From Acheta domesticus (lineage: Eukaryota; Arthropoda; Insecta; Orthoptera; Gryllidae): a stretch of DNA of 64,000 nt. The position numbers were made by a program, and so were the translations under genes. Below the pieces are notes generated by a model. That model saw only the letters and a program-made list of their open reading frames with translations, was not told the origin of the DNA and made no database searches. Every line of letters starts with the position of its first letter. Position 1 is the first letter of the stretch. Positions 46,041 to 56,776 of the stretch are shown here, piece after piece. The stretch spans positions 132,841,060 to 132,905,059 of the forward strand of contig JAHLJT010004567.1 in the NCBI GenBank assembly GCA_031308135.1, written 5' to 3'.

Positions 46041-46984
46041 TTAATTCCATAATATTCTTCCTACATGTAAATAAAGTAAATTTATGCTGTTCGTTGGACA
46101 TTTTTAATTTATAAAAACGTAATAATTTGTTTATATCTTCTTACGTATCTTCAATATCATGTCCTGTTAATGGAGCTACATTAACTAGCGTTTACTCCTT
46201 CAGTTCATTATACAAGAATGTAATTCAATTAAAAATCCAGAATAATTAGTTTTCGCTGGCTATGCTCGGCAGGAGAGAAACTTCCAATTGTAGGGCGAAA
46301 ATCGAGTGCTAGAAGCTTACACTTTTGTTTCGCGACACTAATACTGCCTTTTTCAATGGCTTTTACATGGCTCGCGGCGAATGCTAGGAGCCACAGAGTA
46401 CGCATACGTGAAGGCGCCTGGTATAGACGAAATTGTATACCAGAAAGGAGCACGAGAGAACAGTATGAGAGCAGTTGTGAAAAACCCAACAGGAAAGTCG
46501 GGAGGCAATAGAGTAGCCTGGCATTCCGCTGCTGCGGCTCCGTGTGTGAAGGGAAAAATCTCAAACTCGCCCCCTTACGTGAGGCTCCAACTACATCACT
46601 ATGAAATGCCATTGATGTAGTATCGTGCAGAAACATCTACTGTGCAGTACACCGTATTAACTGCCAGAAGTGTTTCCAACCAGTGAAACTTTCAAATAGA
46701 CAGAAAACCAACTCACATGAATGAAGAAAGTGAAATAGCAGTACTGAAAATGGCATCACTTCATCCACACAGGTTCTCGATGTATTGCCAAAGATGTAGG
46801 TGTATGTCAATGCAGTACGATTCAAATTGTACACTACCATAAATTCCAACCTTATCAATTTTTCTTTCAAGATCGCTAAGACCAAGATTTTAAAAGGTGC
46901 GTGACGTTTTGATGGCGTGTCATTTTGTATTGGGTCAGATAAGGGATGACACGTTTTGAAAACGTGTATTATTTACTGAAAAAG
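46041..46984. other. Intergenic with unassigned open frames
   Basis: Overlapping frames at 46229-46636 (minus, 135 codons) and 46381-46620 (plus, 79 codons) are open. Neither resembles a known family, and without splice signals I do not call a gene. Confidence 0.3.
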
Positions 46985-47275
46985 TAGCATTCATTAGACA
47001 TGCCATCGTGAATTTAAGACACATACATTACTGGACTCTGAAAAAAACACACTGGCATCGGCGTGTAGATCACCAGTGCCAATGGCGAGTGAATGTATGG
47101 TGTGCAATAGAGGGTGATGAAATTGTGGGATCAATTGTTCTCGAAAATATTTTGAATGTAGCGCGATACGCTGAATTTCTATTTAATACTCTACAAACAC
47201 TTTCAGAAAATGTGACGTTGTAGAAAGGTGTCAATATATGGTTTCATCATGTTTCCCCTGCACACAACTGAAACG
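46985..47275 (+). pseudogene. Transposase remnant, Tc1/mariner superfamily
   Basis: The frame reads RHIHYWTLKKTHWHRRVDHQ followed by CQWRVNVWCAIEGDEIVGSI and RYAEFLFNTLQTL. After one stop it continues as WFHHVSPAHN. This matches the pattern HYW...NPHW.R.VD.Q..WSVNVWCGI.GD.I.GP...LN...Y..FL...L followed by HHDGAPAH, found in a common insect DDE transposase family. Only the first half of the catalytic domain remains, with internal stops and a substitution at the second catalytic region (VSPAHN in place of DGAPAH). Confidence 0.65.
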
Positions 47276-47867
47276 TGACGATTACATTTTCACTTTTTCG
47301 CCCTGCGACATTCTTCGTAAAAATGATATGGACTCGTGCGCAGGAAAACGGCGAATTTTCGACAGAAAAACTCTTATAGCCGAACCTTCGTGACGAAAAA
47401 GTGGATTCTCATGTCGCTAAATTTAAGAAAATATCTTAGAACATGTGGTGTAGCCAAAATTCATCTTCTGTGGATCCGTGATACCGAAAAATTGATTGAC
47501 GGCAAAATGATTGTCTGTCTGTCTGTGTGTGTGCAAACGCTAGCACCTAAACCGTTCATCCGATTTTCTTCAAAATTGATATTCTCCAATCTATCTGAAT
47601 GAACTCGTGGCTTTGAGAGTTTTAAATGCATATTTTGATTTTTTCACATGAAGCCTCAAATACATTTGCAAACTTTTCTCAAAACGACACCACATTTTTT
47701 GATCAAACGTTGTCTTCTGGTAGCGTAAAGAACGCTTCAAAGAATGGTGGTTGTCTTATGTTCGTTGAAATCAGATTTTTTTAAAATAAAAAAGCGCAAT
47801 TTTTTGTGGCAGTCTTCCTACAACTACAATAAAGAAGATGAATATTTTTTTTAAAATATTTTAATGG
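47276..47867. other. Unassigned repeat-like DNA
   Basis: It includes CTGTCTGTCTGTGTGTGTGC at 47515 and an A/T-rich flank. The phrase AAACCGTTCATCCGATTTT is of a type often seen in dispersed insect repeats. No gene recognised. Confidence 0.35.
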
Positions 47868-48325
47868 TATCATTTCCGTTGTTCATAAAAGAGGAAAACG
47901 AGATGAATGTACAAATTATAGGGGAATAAATGTGTTAAATGTATTTAGTCGTCTTTACGGAAGAATAGAAAATTAGAAGAAGAAAACAAAAATAAGAGAA
48001 AAAATTAATAAAGTTCATACTATTTTAGAAACGATTCAGTACAAGCAATTACAATGGTTTGGTCATGTGAAAAGAATGAAAGAAAATAAAATTCCAAAAA
48101 TAAGTTTAGAGTAGTTTCCGGTGGGTAGGAAGAAAAGAGGAAGACCTAAACACAGCTAGTTGAGATATATGAAAGTTTGAAGGACAAAAATTTAACAGGC
48201 AAGGATTATGAAGATACAAATGAAGAAATACAATTAAAATTATGTAGTTAATTAGAATTATTGGTAACAAAGTTTTTTCTTATAAGAATGTAAAACTGTT
48301 AAATAAAGATATATTTTTCCCTAAT
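47868..48325 (+). pseudogene. RTE-like LINE remnant, internally deleted
   Basis: A first piece (47880-47975) reads KRGKRDECTNYRGINVLNVF, the fingers motif of LINE reverse transcriptases (usual form KKG....C.NYRGI.LL). It is followed at about 48025 by YKQLQWFGHVKRMKENKIPK and VGRKKRGRPKHS, the usual C-terminal motif (RWFGHV.RM...R.P......P.GRRKRGRP). The catalytic core between them is deleted, and stops interrupt the second part. It ends with TTAAATAAAGATATATTTTT. Clade assignment to RTE is tentative. Confidence 0.6.
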
Positions 48326-48493
48326 TAAATCTGTTCCTTAATGTTCTATCTGTAAATAAGTTCATGATCCATTTTTCGAAATTGTGAATAGTTTCCGTGT
48401 AATTTGCCGCGAAACGTAAATTTTTTTCAAAAACCTTTCCAAATTTTTATTTAAATTTTCTCCTCACATGAAAAAAGAGACGGTAATAGTTAT

Positions 48494-49202
48494 TTACACG
48501 AGGACAAGTTAATAAATAAGTTGCAAAACGTAATTGAGGCAAAAATCATAAACGAAACTTTCTGACATTTATTTCACTTTTCCACATACTCACCCTGTAC
48601 ATTCAGGCTCTTATCGCATCTCGTTACAAGTCCTTGAAAGCCAGCAGCAAAGAAGTCCTTTGATTGCTGTCACAGCCAACGTGTAGCCTCATAGACTACG
48701 GCATCATCTGTATCAAAATGACGGCCACCCAAATGATTTTTTAGGGGCTCAAACAAATGAAAATCACTGGGGGCAAAGTCAGAGCTCTACGGTGGATGTT
48801 CCAAGCGTTCTCAATAAAATGTCCGTAACAGCTCCTGTGTTGTTCTTGCTGTGTGAGGGCGGGTATTGTCATCCAGAAGAATCACACGCTTTGACAGTAG
48901 TCCAGGTCGCTTGCGGCGAATGGCCTGTCGGAACATGATTTTCACCTGTTTGGGCTCCAAAAAAATCATTTGCGTGGCCGTCATTTTGAGACAGATGCCG
49001 TAATTAATAAGGTTACACGTTGGCTGCGGCAGCAACCATAGGACTTCTGTGTTGCTGGCTTTCAAGGACTGGTAATGAGATAGGATAAGTGTCTAAGTGT
49101 ATAGGATGATTATGTGGAAAAGTGAAATAAATGTCAGAAAGTTATTTTGATTATTTTTGCCTCAATTCCGTTTGCGAGTTATTTATTGACTTCCCTCGTA
49201 TA
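48494..49202 (-). mobile_element. Rearranged mariner element, tail-to-tail foldback
   Basis: The minus-strand frame from about 49040 to 48811 carries the mariner signature AIRRKRPGLLSKRVILLDDN, followed by RPHTARTTQELLRTF. Beyond it, broken by stops, come SSDFAPSDFHLF and LKNHLGGRHFDTDDA, so the catalytic C-terminus is present while the N-terminal half is missing. The left end (48494, TACACGAGG...) is the normal 3' end. The right 135 bp (about 49066-49202) repeat the same 3' end in the opposite orientation, down to TATGTGGAAAAGTGAAATAA and the terminal TACGAGGG (minus strand). Both ends are next to TA. The catalytic HDN position reads DDN. Confidence 0.8.
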
Positions 49203-49213
49203 CAACGTTAAGT

Positions 49214-49297
49214 AGATGTTTTTGCCCCGAGGCCGGCTTCCAACCCCGAGGTCCTCTAGCCCGAGGGGTTGAAGTCGCCTGAGTGGCAAAAGCATCT
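49214..49297. repeat. Hairpin of about 33-bp stem
   Basis: AGATGTTTTTGCCCCGAGGC against the minus strand AGATGCTTTTGCCACTCAGG, continuing to AACCCC/GGGGTT around the loop GAGGTCCTCTAGCCCGA. It directly abuts the mariner-derived element. Its design (a GC-rich loop with CTCG-type words in AT-rich DNA) resembles the hairpins at 3878 and 23236. Confidence 0.7.
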
Positions 49298-49631
49298 AGT
49301 AACCCTTGTGGTACATACAAAACTTTGACACACTGATTTTTTCGTACAAAATGAAAGAATATTGCGAAGTTCCAGCGAAAATTCTTGCAAAAGTTAACAA
49401 AACTACAAACAGTGGTTTCCATTAAAACCTCAGAAATATATGAAAACTGTTTATGATGTATTTGAGAGTTACCAGTGTGAATAACAGTGTACATCAGCAA
49501 AATTGCGCTGTTGAAACGGTACTTTTAGGTTAGTGTCAACGTTATTTATTAACCTCTATTGCCAAACTTTATTTAGAATATGTCGTAACACCAAAAAATA
49601 ACATTTCGAGGATGTTAGCCGATGTGTCATA
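49298..49631. other. Intergenic
   Basis: Nothing recognised. Ends with the TA flank of the next element. Confidence 0.4.
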
Positions 49632-52372
49632 TACAGGTTGTCCAGAAGCTCCCGTTACAAAAAAAATACCACAAATTCTGTGATGCCAGACATGAAGAAT
49701 GGCAGGTCCATTTTTTTCCAAAAAAATTTTGTCTTTGAGAAAATCGAGTTTAAAAATCACTTCCCGGGCGCGAAATTCAAACCGGCCGCAACGACATTGC
49801 AGTCACCTTCTGCGCGGAGCATTTCCTCGTTTCTCCGCGTAAACAGTGAAACAGTCGAGTAATATTCCGGAAAGCATCGCGTTTGCTTACACTAGAATAC
49901 TTAATAGAATCAAGTATTTGCACGTTCTATTCAATAAATATTTTAAATGTACGTACAGAATATCGAGTTTTGTTCAAAATGATAGCCACGGTACACGGCG
50001 GCGTAAACATAAATTATGAACACGATCCAACATTTATGAAAAAGATTGAATCTCCTGGAATGCCCGAATTGTTATTTTTAGCACATATTAATATGAACTA
50101 GTGCTTTGGGTTTAAGATTGCCACGTAAATGATAGTCTCCTGTAAATTATTCTAAATATCGTGATACACTAAGGAGCATTCAGGAGATAAAATATTCGTT
50201 AATGAAAATGCTGAATTTATTGATTATCTTTGGAATTTGAATTGATTCTCCCGGCTGTCACTTTCTGAATTCTCAAACTAACGATCGCCAGCTTTAAACT
50301 TCTTAATAACCGCTGGTCGGTTTATCTAAGATGTAGCCCTAATTGATGGATATCAATATTCCCCCTCTCAAAATATTGCATCTTTCCTAAATAAAAGTAT
50401 CTGTTCGTGCCGTAAAAGATCCATGAACATCAATATCACCCGTCAAATATTATTTTAGCTTAAGTAATATGGGTACAGTAAGAGCACTTCCTGCTGCCGC
50501 AGCGAAATTGTCCCGAAATAACTGCTATTGCAAAATATGCTAAACTGTTCTACGTGGAACATTCCTTACAACTAAAAGAATTCAATTTTCAATGTGAAAA
50601 TAATTTTGTGTGTTATCAGATATGTTTTGGAGAAAAAAATATACAGAGCAATAGAGTTGCGGTTATGATTTAATTTGCATATTATTTATGTTTATTCCTG
50701 TTTTCAATAAAATATCTTTTGAGATATAAATTCCCCCATAAGTAAAAAAATAACCAACATAAAACTATGTTATTATTAGGGTGTTTTTATGTAAAATCTA
50801 CAAAAATTATCCAATTAATATTTTTTCAGTTCAAAAAAGTATGCAATTATTAAATGGGAAAGTTATAAATTGATTAATTTTTTTAGGACTTGCATGTAAA
50901 GAATTTCTAATTAATTTAAAGTAGCAAAATATGCATGTTCTATAATATTTAAGTAGTAAGGATAATGATTCTGCATTAAAATAGATTTAAAAACTTAAAT
51001 AATTCAAATGAAGGTTTGGGGTTAAAAATTGATTATAATGCATATTTTTTTTCCCTCTTTGTCGGCTTTTGTTGTACATTATGAAAATATCAAAGAAAAA
51101 TATTGAAAATTACAACACTGAAGTAGGGTAGTAGTGAACTGTTTCTACTCCCTTACCATTCTGTACTACGTAGCAACCTCGAAGAATTAAATTGAAGAAA
51201 TGGTCGTTACTCATTTGTGTATGTATCTGCTAACTACAATGCAAGCTCAAAGAAACAAAACAACTCAAAGAATACTTTTCCCGAGTAGCTGCCAACTGCC
51301 TTATGACATGGTTTCACGAAGTAACTTTAAGATTTGGGAGAAAGACATGCTCTCATCTTGCATCTGGAAAAGCAAAGCGGCGGGTAGAATGGTCATTCAA
51401 CTTCGAGAAATGGATAGTCGAGGCCGCTTGCCTTAACTTCGATGTTCCACGTAGAACAGTTTAGCATATTTTGCAATAGCAGTTATTTCGGGACAATTTC
51501 GCTGCGGCAGCAGGAAGTGCTCTTACTGTACCCATATTACTTAAGCTAAAATAATATTTGACGGGTGATATTGATGTTCATGGATCTTTACGGCACGAAC
51601 AGATACTTTTATTTAGGAAAGATGCAATATTTTTGAGAGGGGGAATATTGATATCCATCAATTAGGGCTACATCTTAGAATAACCGACCAGCGGTTATTA
51701 AGAAGTTTAAAGCTGGCGATCGTTAGTTTGAGAATTCAGAAAGTGACAGCCGGGAGAATCAATTCAAATTCCAAAGATAATCAATAAATTCAGTATTTTC
51801 ATTAACGAATATTTTATCTCCTGAATGCTCCTTAGTGTATCACGATATTTAGAATAATTTACAGGAGACTATCATTTACGTGGCAATCTTAAACCCAAAG
51901 CACTAGTTCATATTAATATGTGCTAAAAATAACAATTCGGGCATTCCAGGAGATTCAATCTTTTTCATAATGTTGGATCGTGTTCATAATTTATGTTTAC
52001 GCCGCCGTGTACCGTGGCTATCATTTTGAACAAAACTCGATATTCTGTACGTACATTTAAATATTATTGAATAGAACGTGCAAATACTTGATTCTATTAA
52101 GTATTCTAGTGTAAGCAACGCGATGCTTTCCGGAATATTACTCGACTGTTTCACTGTTTACGCGGAGAAACGATGGAAATGCTCCGCGCAGAAGGTTGAC
52201 TGCAATGTCGTTGCGGCCGGTTTGAATTTCGCGCCCGGGAAGTGATTTTTAAACTCGATTTTCTCAAAGACAAAATTTTTTTTTTGGAGAAAACTGGACC
52301 TGCCATTCTTCATGTCGGGCATCACAGAATTGTGGTATTTTTTTTGTAACGGGAGCTTCTGGACACCCTGTA
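49632..52372. mobile_element. Large inverted-repeat (foldback) element, 2.74 kb
   Basis: The ends are TACAGGTTGTCCAGAAGCTC and, on the minus strand, TACAGGGTGTCCAGAAGCTC, each flanked by TA (49630-49631 and 52373-52374). The inverted match runs without long gaps from the ends to GTTCTACGTGGAACAT (50562) and its complement (51442). That gives two arms of about 931 bp, nearly identical by eye, around an 879-bp spacer (50563-51441). The spacer is AT-rich. A frame near its right end reads FEKWIVEAACLNFDVPRRTV, faintly like a transposase helix-turn-helix, but I would not call it. The TA duplications and TACAGG ends relate it to the same broad type as the 1.24-kb foldback family, though the sequence is different. 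Confidence 0.9.
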
Positions 52373-52374
52373 TA

Positions 52375-53049
52375 TCTTACTACTTACTACTACTCAAGAA
52401 GTCTATAATTATGTCTCTAAAAAGGGTGATACGTAACGGTAAAATGCGAGGGACTGATGGCAATTATAAATTTACGCCTAACATTCCAAGATTGCAATGT
52501 TATGTATAAATTAAGCAAAATAAGGTTTAAAACGAGTTAATTTACTTATTTTAGCATTATATAATTTATTTATTGTATTTTCTTGCATCTTCACTTTAAA
52601 AACTCGAATTCATAAAAATGTTGTATGTGTCGTGTTGGTATTAGATCGGGCCATAAAGTAATCAAAAGGCCCCGAGGGCATAAAGAATCATAAAGACCCG
52701 CAAGGATATTATGTATACCATTATGTGTTTTGTAAATTAATGGATCTATCAACATGAAATTTAATTACATTAAAAATAGTACCCATGAGACTAACTTAGT
52801 TTTTCTTTATTGTGATCTCTAACGGTTCCGAATATTATTACTTCTTGTTCTTGCGGTGGTTCTTTTCAAACGGTGCTTTTGTAGCGTAGTAGTATGGGTG
52901 TCGGCAAGCTAACCCTGAAGATCTGAGTTCGGAACTTGGAGCTGAAATGAATTGTTGCTGTTAAAAATTATTAGCAACTTTATATAGTAGTATAATATTG
53001 CGGAGGCTGTCAGAAATGATTCGAGAAATGTATGTGGTTTTCAAGTACT
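52375..53049. other. Intergenic, AT-rich
   Basis: Nothing firm. The weak tRNA-like words near 52885-52950 are not accepted as a SINE. Confidence 0.4.
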
Positions 53050-53345
53050 AGCTTATCATTAAGTTACTGGGACATTGGCTAAGATGTGGTGGTACTGTTT
53101 GCTGACCGTACGTTCCCGAGATTTGACATTACTAGATTTTTTCTTTGGGGACGTTCTTCAAAACCGCGTGTGCCGAGAGACTCCAACTACATCAGAAGAT
53201 ATGCGTAGACGCATTGTAGCTGCATGTTCTGAAGTTAAAAAGAAAACTGCTTGCACTTAGTAAATCTTTCCAAAAACGCCTGCAGGGATCCACGTCTGTA
53301 GATGGTGGACATTCTGAACTTATGCTCAAATTGAGTAGTGATATA
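53050..53345 (+). pseudogene. Transposase C-terminal remnant, Tc1/mariner superfamily
   Basis: HWLRCGGTVCWP in one frame is followed by RSRDLTLLDFFFGDVLQNRV and then TPTTSEDMRRRIVAACSEV in another. The pattern WP.RSPDLTP.DFFLWG.LK..VY...P.T.EDLR.RI..AC..V is the end of a DDE transposase common in insects. The same family as the 46985-47275 fragment is likely, since the first half there stops where this one would resume. One frameshift and a D/W-region change (FFFGD) show it is dead. Confidence 0.7.
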
Positions 53346-53427
53346 GAAACTTTACCTTCATTTATTGTTTTTTACTATATTTTTGGAATGTATTTTTAGT
53401 AATTAAATATTATTATCTCACTGGGTT

Positions 53428-53893
53428 TTTCTATTCCTAAGTTATTACATGTTCATTAACATTAAAATTGTTTGTTCAAAATGTGCAATATTCCTTGTTC
53501 AATATTAGTTACTTATTCATATTGAGGTTTGTTTCAAGATCCCGTTAGTATCCTGTGATTTTAAACCTCATTAAATGAAGTTCAAGTAATAAACAATATT
53601 ATTCCACTGCATACTAAAGGACAAATGTTTATTTTCAACCCTTCAATTCCTTCAAAAAAAGACAACAAATCTGAAAACGCGTAAGGATGGTAAGCAGAGT
53701 TCAGGGAAAAAATTGCAACAGTTTTGTGATAATTCGAAATGCGATTCGTATTTTCAAATTCTTCTATCAGTCTCCCTTTCCCGAGCACGCGTTAGCAGAG
53801 GGAGCGCAACGTGACATTTTGTGGTGGACTGTTACATTTAAACTATCCGTTGAATACGAGGTCTAAAGTTACCTGACTCACCTGAATAGAGGC
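53428..53893 (-). mobile_element. Foldback family 1, half copy (copy 3)
   Basis: It matches the inner and right part of copy 1 in the same order: TTCTATTCCTAAGTTATTA, TTTGTTTCAAGATCCCGTTA, AGGATGGTAAGCAGAGTTCA, then GTTACATTTAAACTATCCGT. It then jumps to TCTAAAGTTACCTGACTCACC, the end of the inverted repeat. The left half is missing and about 250 bp near the right end are deleted. A transposase remnant lies immediately upstream, but the two need not be related. Confidence 0.75.
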
Positions 53894-55484
53894 ATGCGAA
53901 ACTACAATTTATCTAACAGTTAGTGTAAAAGTATATTATATAGGTAAGGAAAATCAAAAATATTAAATGTTCAAATAATAATTTAAAATTATAAGTCGAA
54001 AGAATTAATCATAAATGTTTCAAAATATAAATTAATAATGAATAAATAGTTCACATCTTTTGTTGTATATTTGACATATACAACAAAATAAACATTAAAA
54101 TGTTTTTGGTTAGAGTAATATTAAGTTTTTGTCTATGCTAAATTCTCTACAAGTGTAGAGAGTTCAGCATATATATTACTTTGAATTTGCATTGCATTGA
54201 ATTTTGCATGTACATTGTTTCTTAGTCCCTCCCTGCCTGAAGTAGATTTCAATGACATTTTCTTTGTTTCATTTTACAGTTCGTATTATTTTTAGGGCTT
54301 CCATTCGTTACTCCAGTCATTAATTATGCCAAAAATGCGGCGTAGCATTCGTTTCACTCCACAATATTTCTAGAGTACAGTGGGAAAAATCTTGGAATTA
54401 CCTCAACAACACTATTAGAATTTTCGGTCGTAAAATCCGTGTTTAAGATTCTTTTGATCTGCACCTCTACACACTCACTTGGTTTAAGGTTCTAAAAGCG
54501 CTGTTAGTGTTGTTCCAAAGATGGTTAAGATTGGAGTAGATGGAGAGGAGATAAACGCACGTTTGTACTTGAAAATAAAATGTGTGTATGTATCAGTTGC
54601 GCATACTGTGGGCTACCGGGGCTAGTGGCGGTAGCCCGAGAAAATTATGTCAAGATAAATCATATTATAAATAAATAAAGGACACATTTTTCAGTGACAT
54701 ACACTTTTCAAGATTCTGTACAACTTGTTTTAAATCGCTCGGTCTTCAGCTCATCAATCTTCATAAATAATTATTAGGCGGCATTACTTTATAATCATAT
54801 ATATAATTATAATAACAATTTATATACATAAATAATATTGTATAATAAAAATAGTACAAACTAGAATAAGTACATAATCGAAGATTATGTGTAAATCAAA
54901 GATTTTTATAGTTATAGTTAAAGATTATTTTTAACGTCAACAGTATACGCCACTGGTATGGATGGATGGACGGACGGACGGAGAGGGTATTTGGATGGAA
55001 CTAGTGGTATTAAGATCTAGTGGTGCCTTTCTGGAGATCATTAAGATATTTTAATTTTCGAGATTACTTAACAAGAATTTCTTGTCAATTTTCCAAAATG
55101 CTCTATAAAATTGCTTAGTATCGTTTCATAACATTTTTTTCTAGAAAACAATAAAGTACATTTATAAATATCTCTTACTTTCTATTTTCATTCAAACTCC
55201 TGACATTTAGAAAATTTGCAAAAAGCTGTATGTATTAAACACCAAGGGTTTTTAATGAAAAAAGACGTTTGAGCTTTCAACCCAACAAAATTTCGTTTAT
55301 GAAAGGATGTTAAATGAAAGGATGAAGCCTCATATCTTTTTGCTCACTGTTATTTATTGGTTTTATAGTACGAACACTAAATTTTAATGAAACCGTTAAA
55401 TTAATATAATGAACCTTTCTTAGTTCATAAATTGCAGTAAATGACCGACGATGTATTTCATTGATTAAATTATGATAAACTAAT
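53894..55484. other. Intergenic, AT-rich
   Basis: A short (GGAT/GGAC)n run lies at 54957-54985. Otherwise nothing is recognised. Confidence 0.4.
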
Positions 55485-56492
55485 GCAGTGGGTCATCCAA
55501 TAGGTTTCCCTATTTTTCACTACAGACCAGGTGGTTTAAATTCAAGTTGGTACTCTAGGAACATTCATTGGTATGGTGACAGCGCTTAGCCTTCAGGAGC
55601 ACGTGACTCCTTCGAGTTCGCCAGTTCGGCACCATCTGCCCTGGTGCTACCACTTGACAGCGTGTTGGCTTGTAAACTTTGTTCTGTTATTCGCTTTTTT
55701 TTACAGGGAATGAAATGGCTATCAATATTTATTGCCAGTTAGTGTGTGCTTATGGTGTAGGATGCATGATCATCTAAATACTTCGCCGGTGGAGTTCATG
55801 GTTTCTGGGAGGACGGCAAAATGTGCATGATGATGAGGGGAACGGCAGACCCATTACCGCCACAGACAAAGTGGCCAATGTTGTGGATCGGAATGTGATG
55901 GACGGAGATCACCGCGACAGGATTGACAACATAATGATTCGACTGCCTCCTAGTACGGAAATTCGACGCTGCTCTGTTGGGATGATCCCCGTCAGTTGTC
56001 TTCCATTACCGAAAAGTTTGTGCAAGATGGGTCCCACGTTTGCTTACCAAAGCTCACATGCAAACCTCCTGGTCTTTTGACTCTCAAAGTGGTGCTCTTT
56101 CATGAAAACGCGCGGTCCGATGCAGCTTGAAGGACCTTTTCTGCAGAATTTAAAATGGTACGTATATCACCAACCCCCTTATTCTCCGTATCTTGCCCCC
56201 CATTGACTTCCATCTCTTCCCACAACTCAAGTTGGACTCCGGAGGCAAGCGGTTTGAGACTGATGAAGGAGTGGAAGAGAAGGTGAACCACTGGCTACGG
56301 CGGCAGGACATAAGCTGCGTAAGAAAGGTATCAAAAAACTGCTGCCAAGGTACAAAACTTATTTGGACAGAAATGGTGACAATATGGAGAAGTAGTGTAG
56401 CAGTTATAGAATGAAAATAAAATAGTTTCCAAAGTGTAAATAACCCTCTTGTACTTTGTACAAAATAGGGAAACTTATTTATTGGATGACCC
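55485..56492 (+). mobile_element. Mariner-like element, decayed
   Basis: The ends are GTGGGTCATCCAATAGGTTT and, on the minus strand, GTGGGTCATCCAATAAATAA then GTTTCCCTATTTT. Between them the transposase is recognisable in pieces: VHDDEGNGRPITATD (usual form V.DE.R.GRPS...), KLCKMGPTF (usual KLCARWVPK) and a C-terminal part QPPYSPYLAPP, continuing in another frame as FHLFPQLKLDSGGKRFETDE, then WLRRQD and LLPRYKTYLDRNGDY. Several frameshifts and a deletion remove the middle, giving about 1.0 kb instead of the usual 1.3 kb. It is a dead mariner, different from the copy at 48.5 kb. Confidence 0.8.
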
Positions 56493-56776
56493 ACATATAT
56501 TAGGTATCAATGTACAACCCACATATCTCATTTTCAGCGTATATCCTCGCTGTTTGAAATTTTAAGGCATGTTCCAACTTTTCAAGCGGTTTCCAACAAT
56601 ACTGACCTTGTAGCTTGTAGTATATGATTCTACATAACTTAATTCAATTGTAGATCTTTAAATGATGTCACACATTTTTTAAACTGATGTGTTATTGACT
56701 AATAACGCAGACGGGGAAAAGTTTTGGCACGCCGCGCTATCTACTAGTTTTTGCTTCTTTTGATCACGGACTGTTT
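56493..56776. other. Spacer downstream of the receptor gene
   Basis: AT-rich, with no polyadenylation signal that stands out beyond TTTTATTT words on the minus strand just after the stop. Confidence 0.35.

Noticed and set aside
52880..52960. tRNA-like words (GTAGCGTAGTAGTATGGG, GAGTTCGG) suggesting a SINE
   Set aside because: No acceptable B-box (GAGTTCGGAAC departs from GGTTCGANTCC) and no tail.
56150..56494. 114-codon minus-strand frame
   Set aside because: It is antisense to the mariner transposase C-terminus at 55485-56492.
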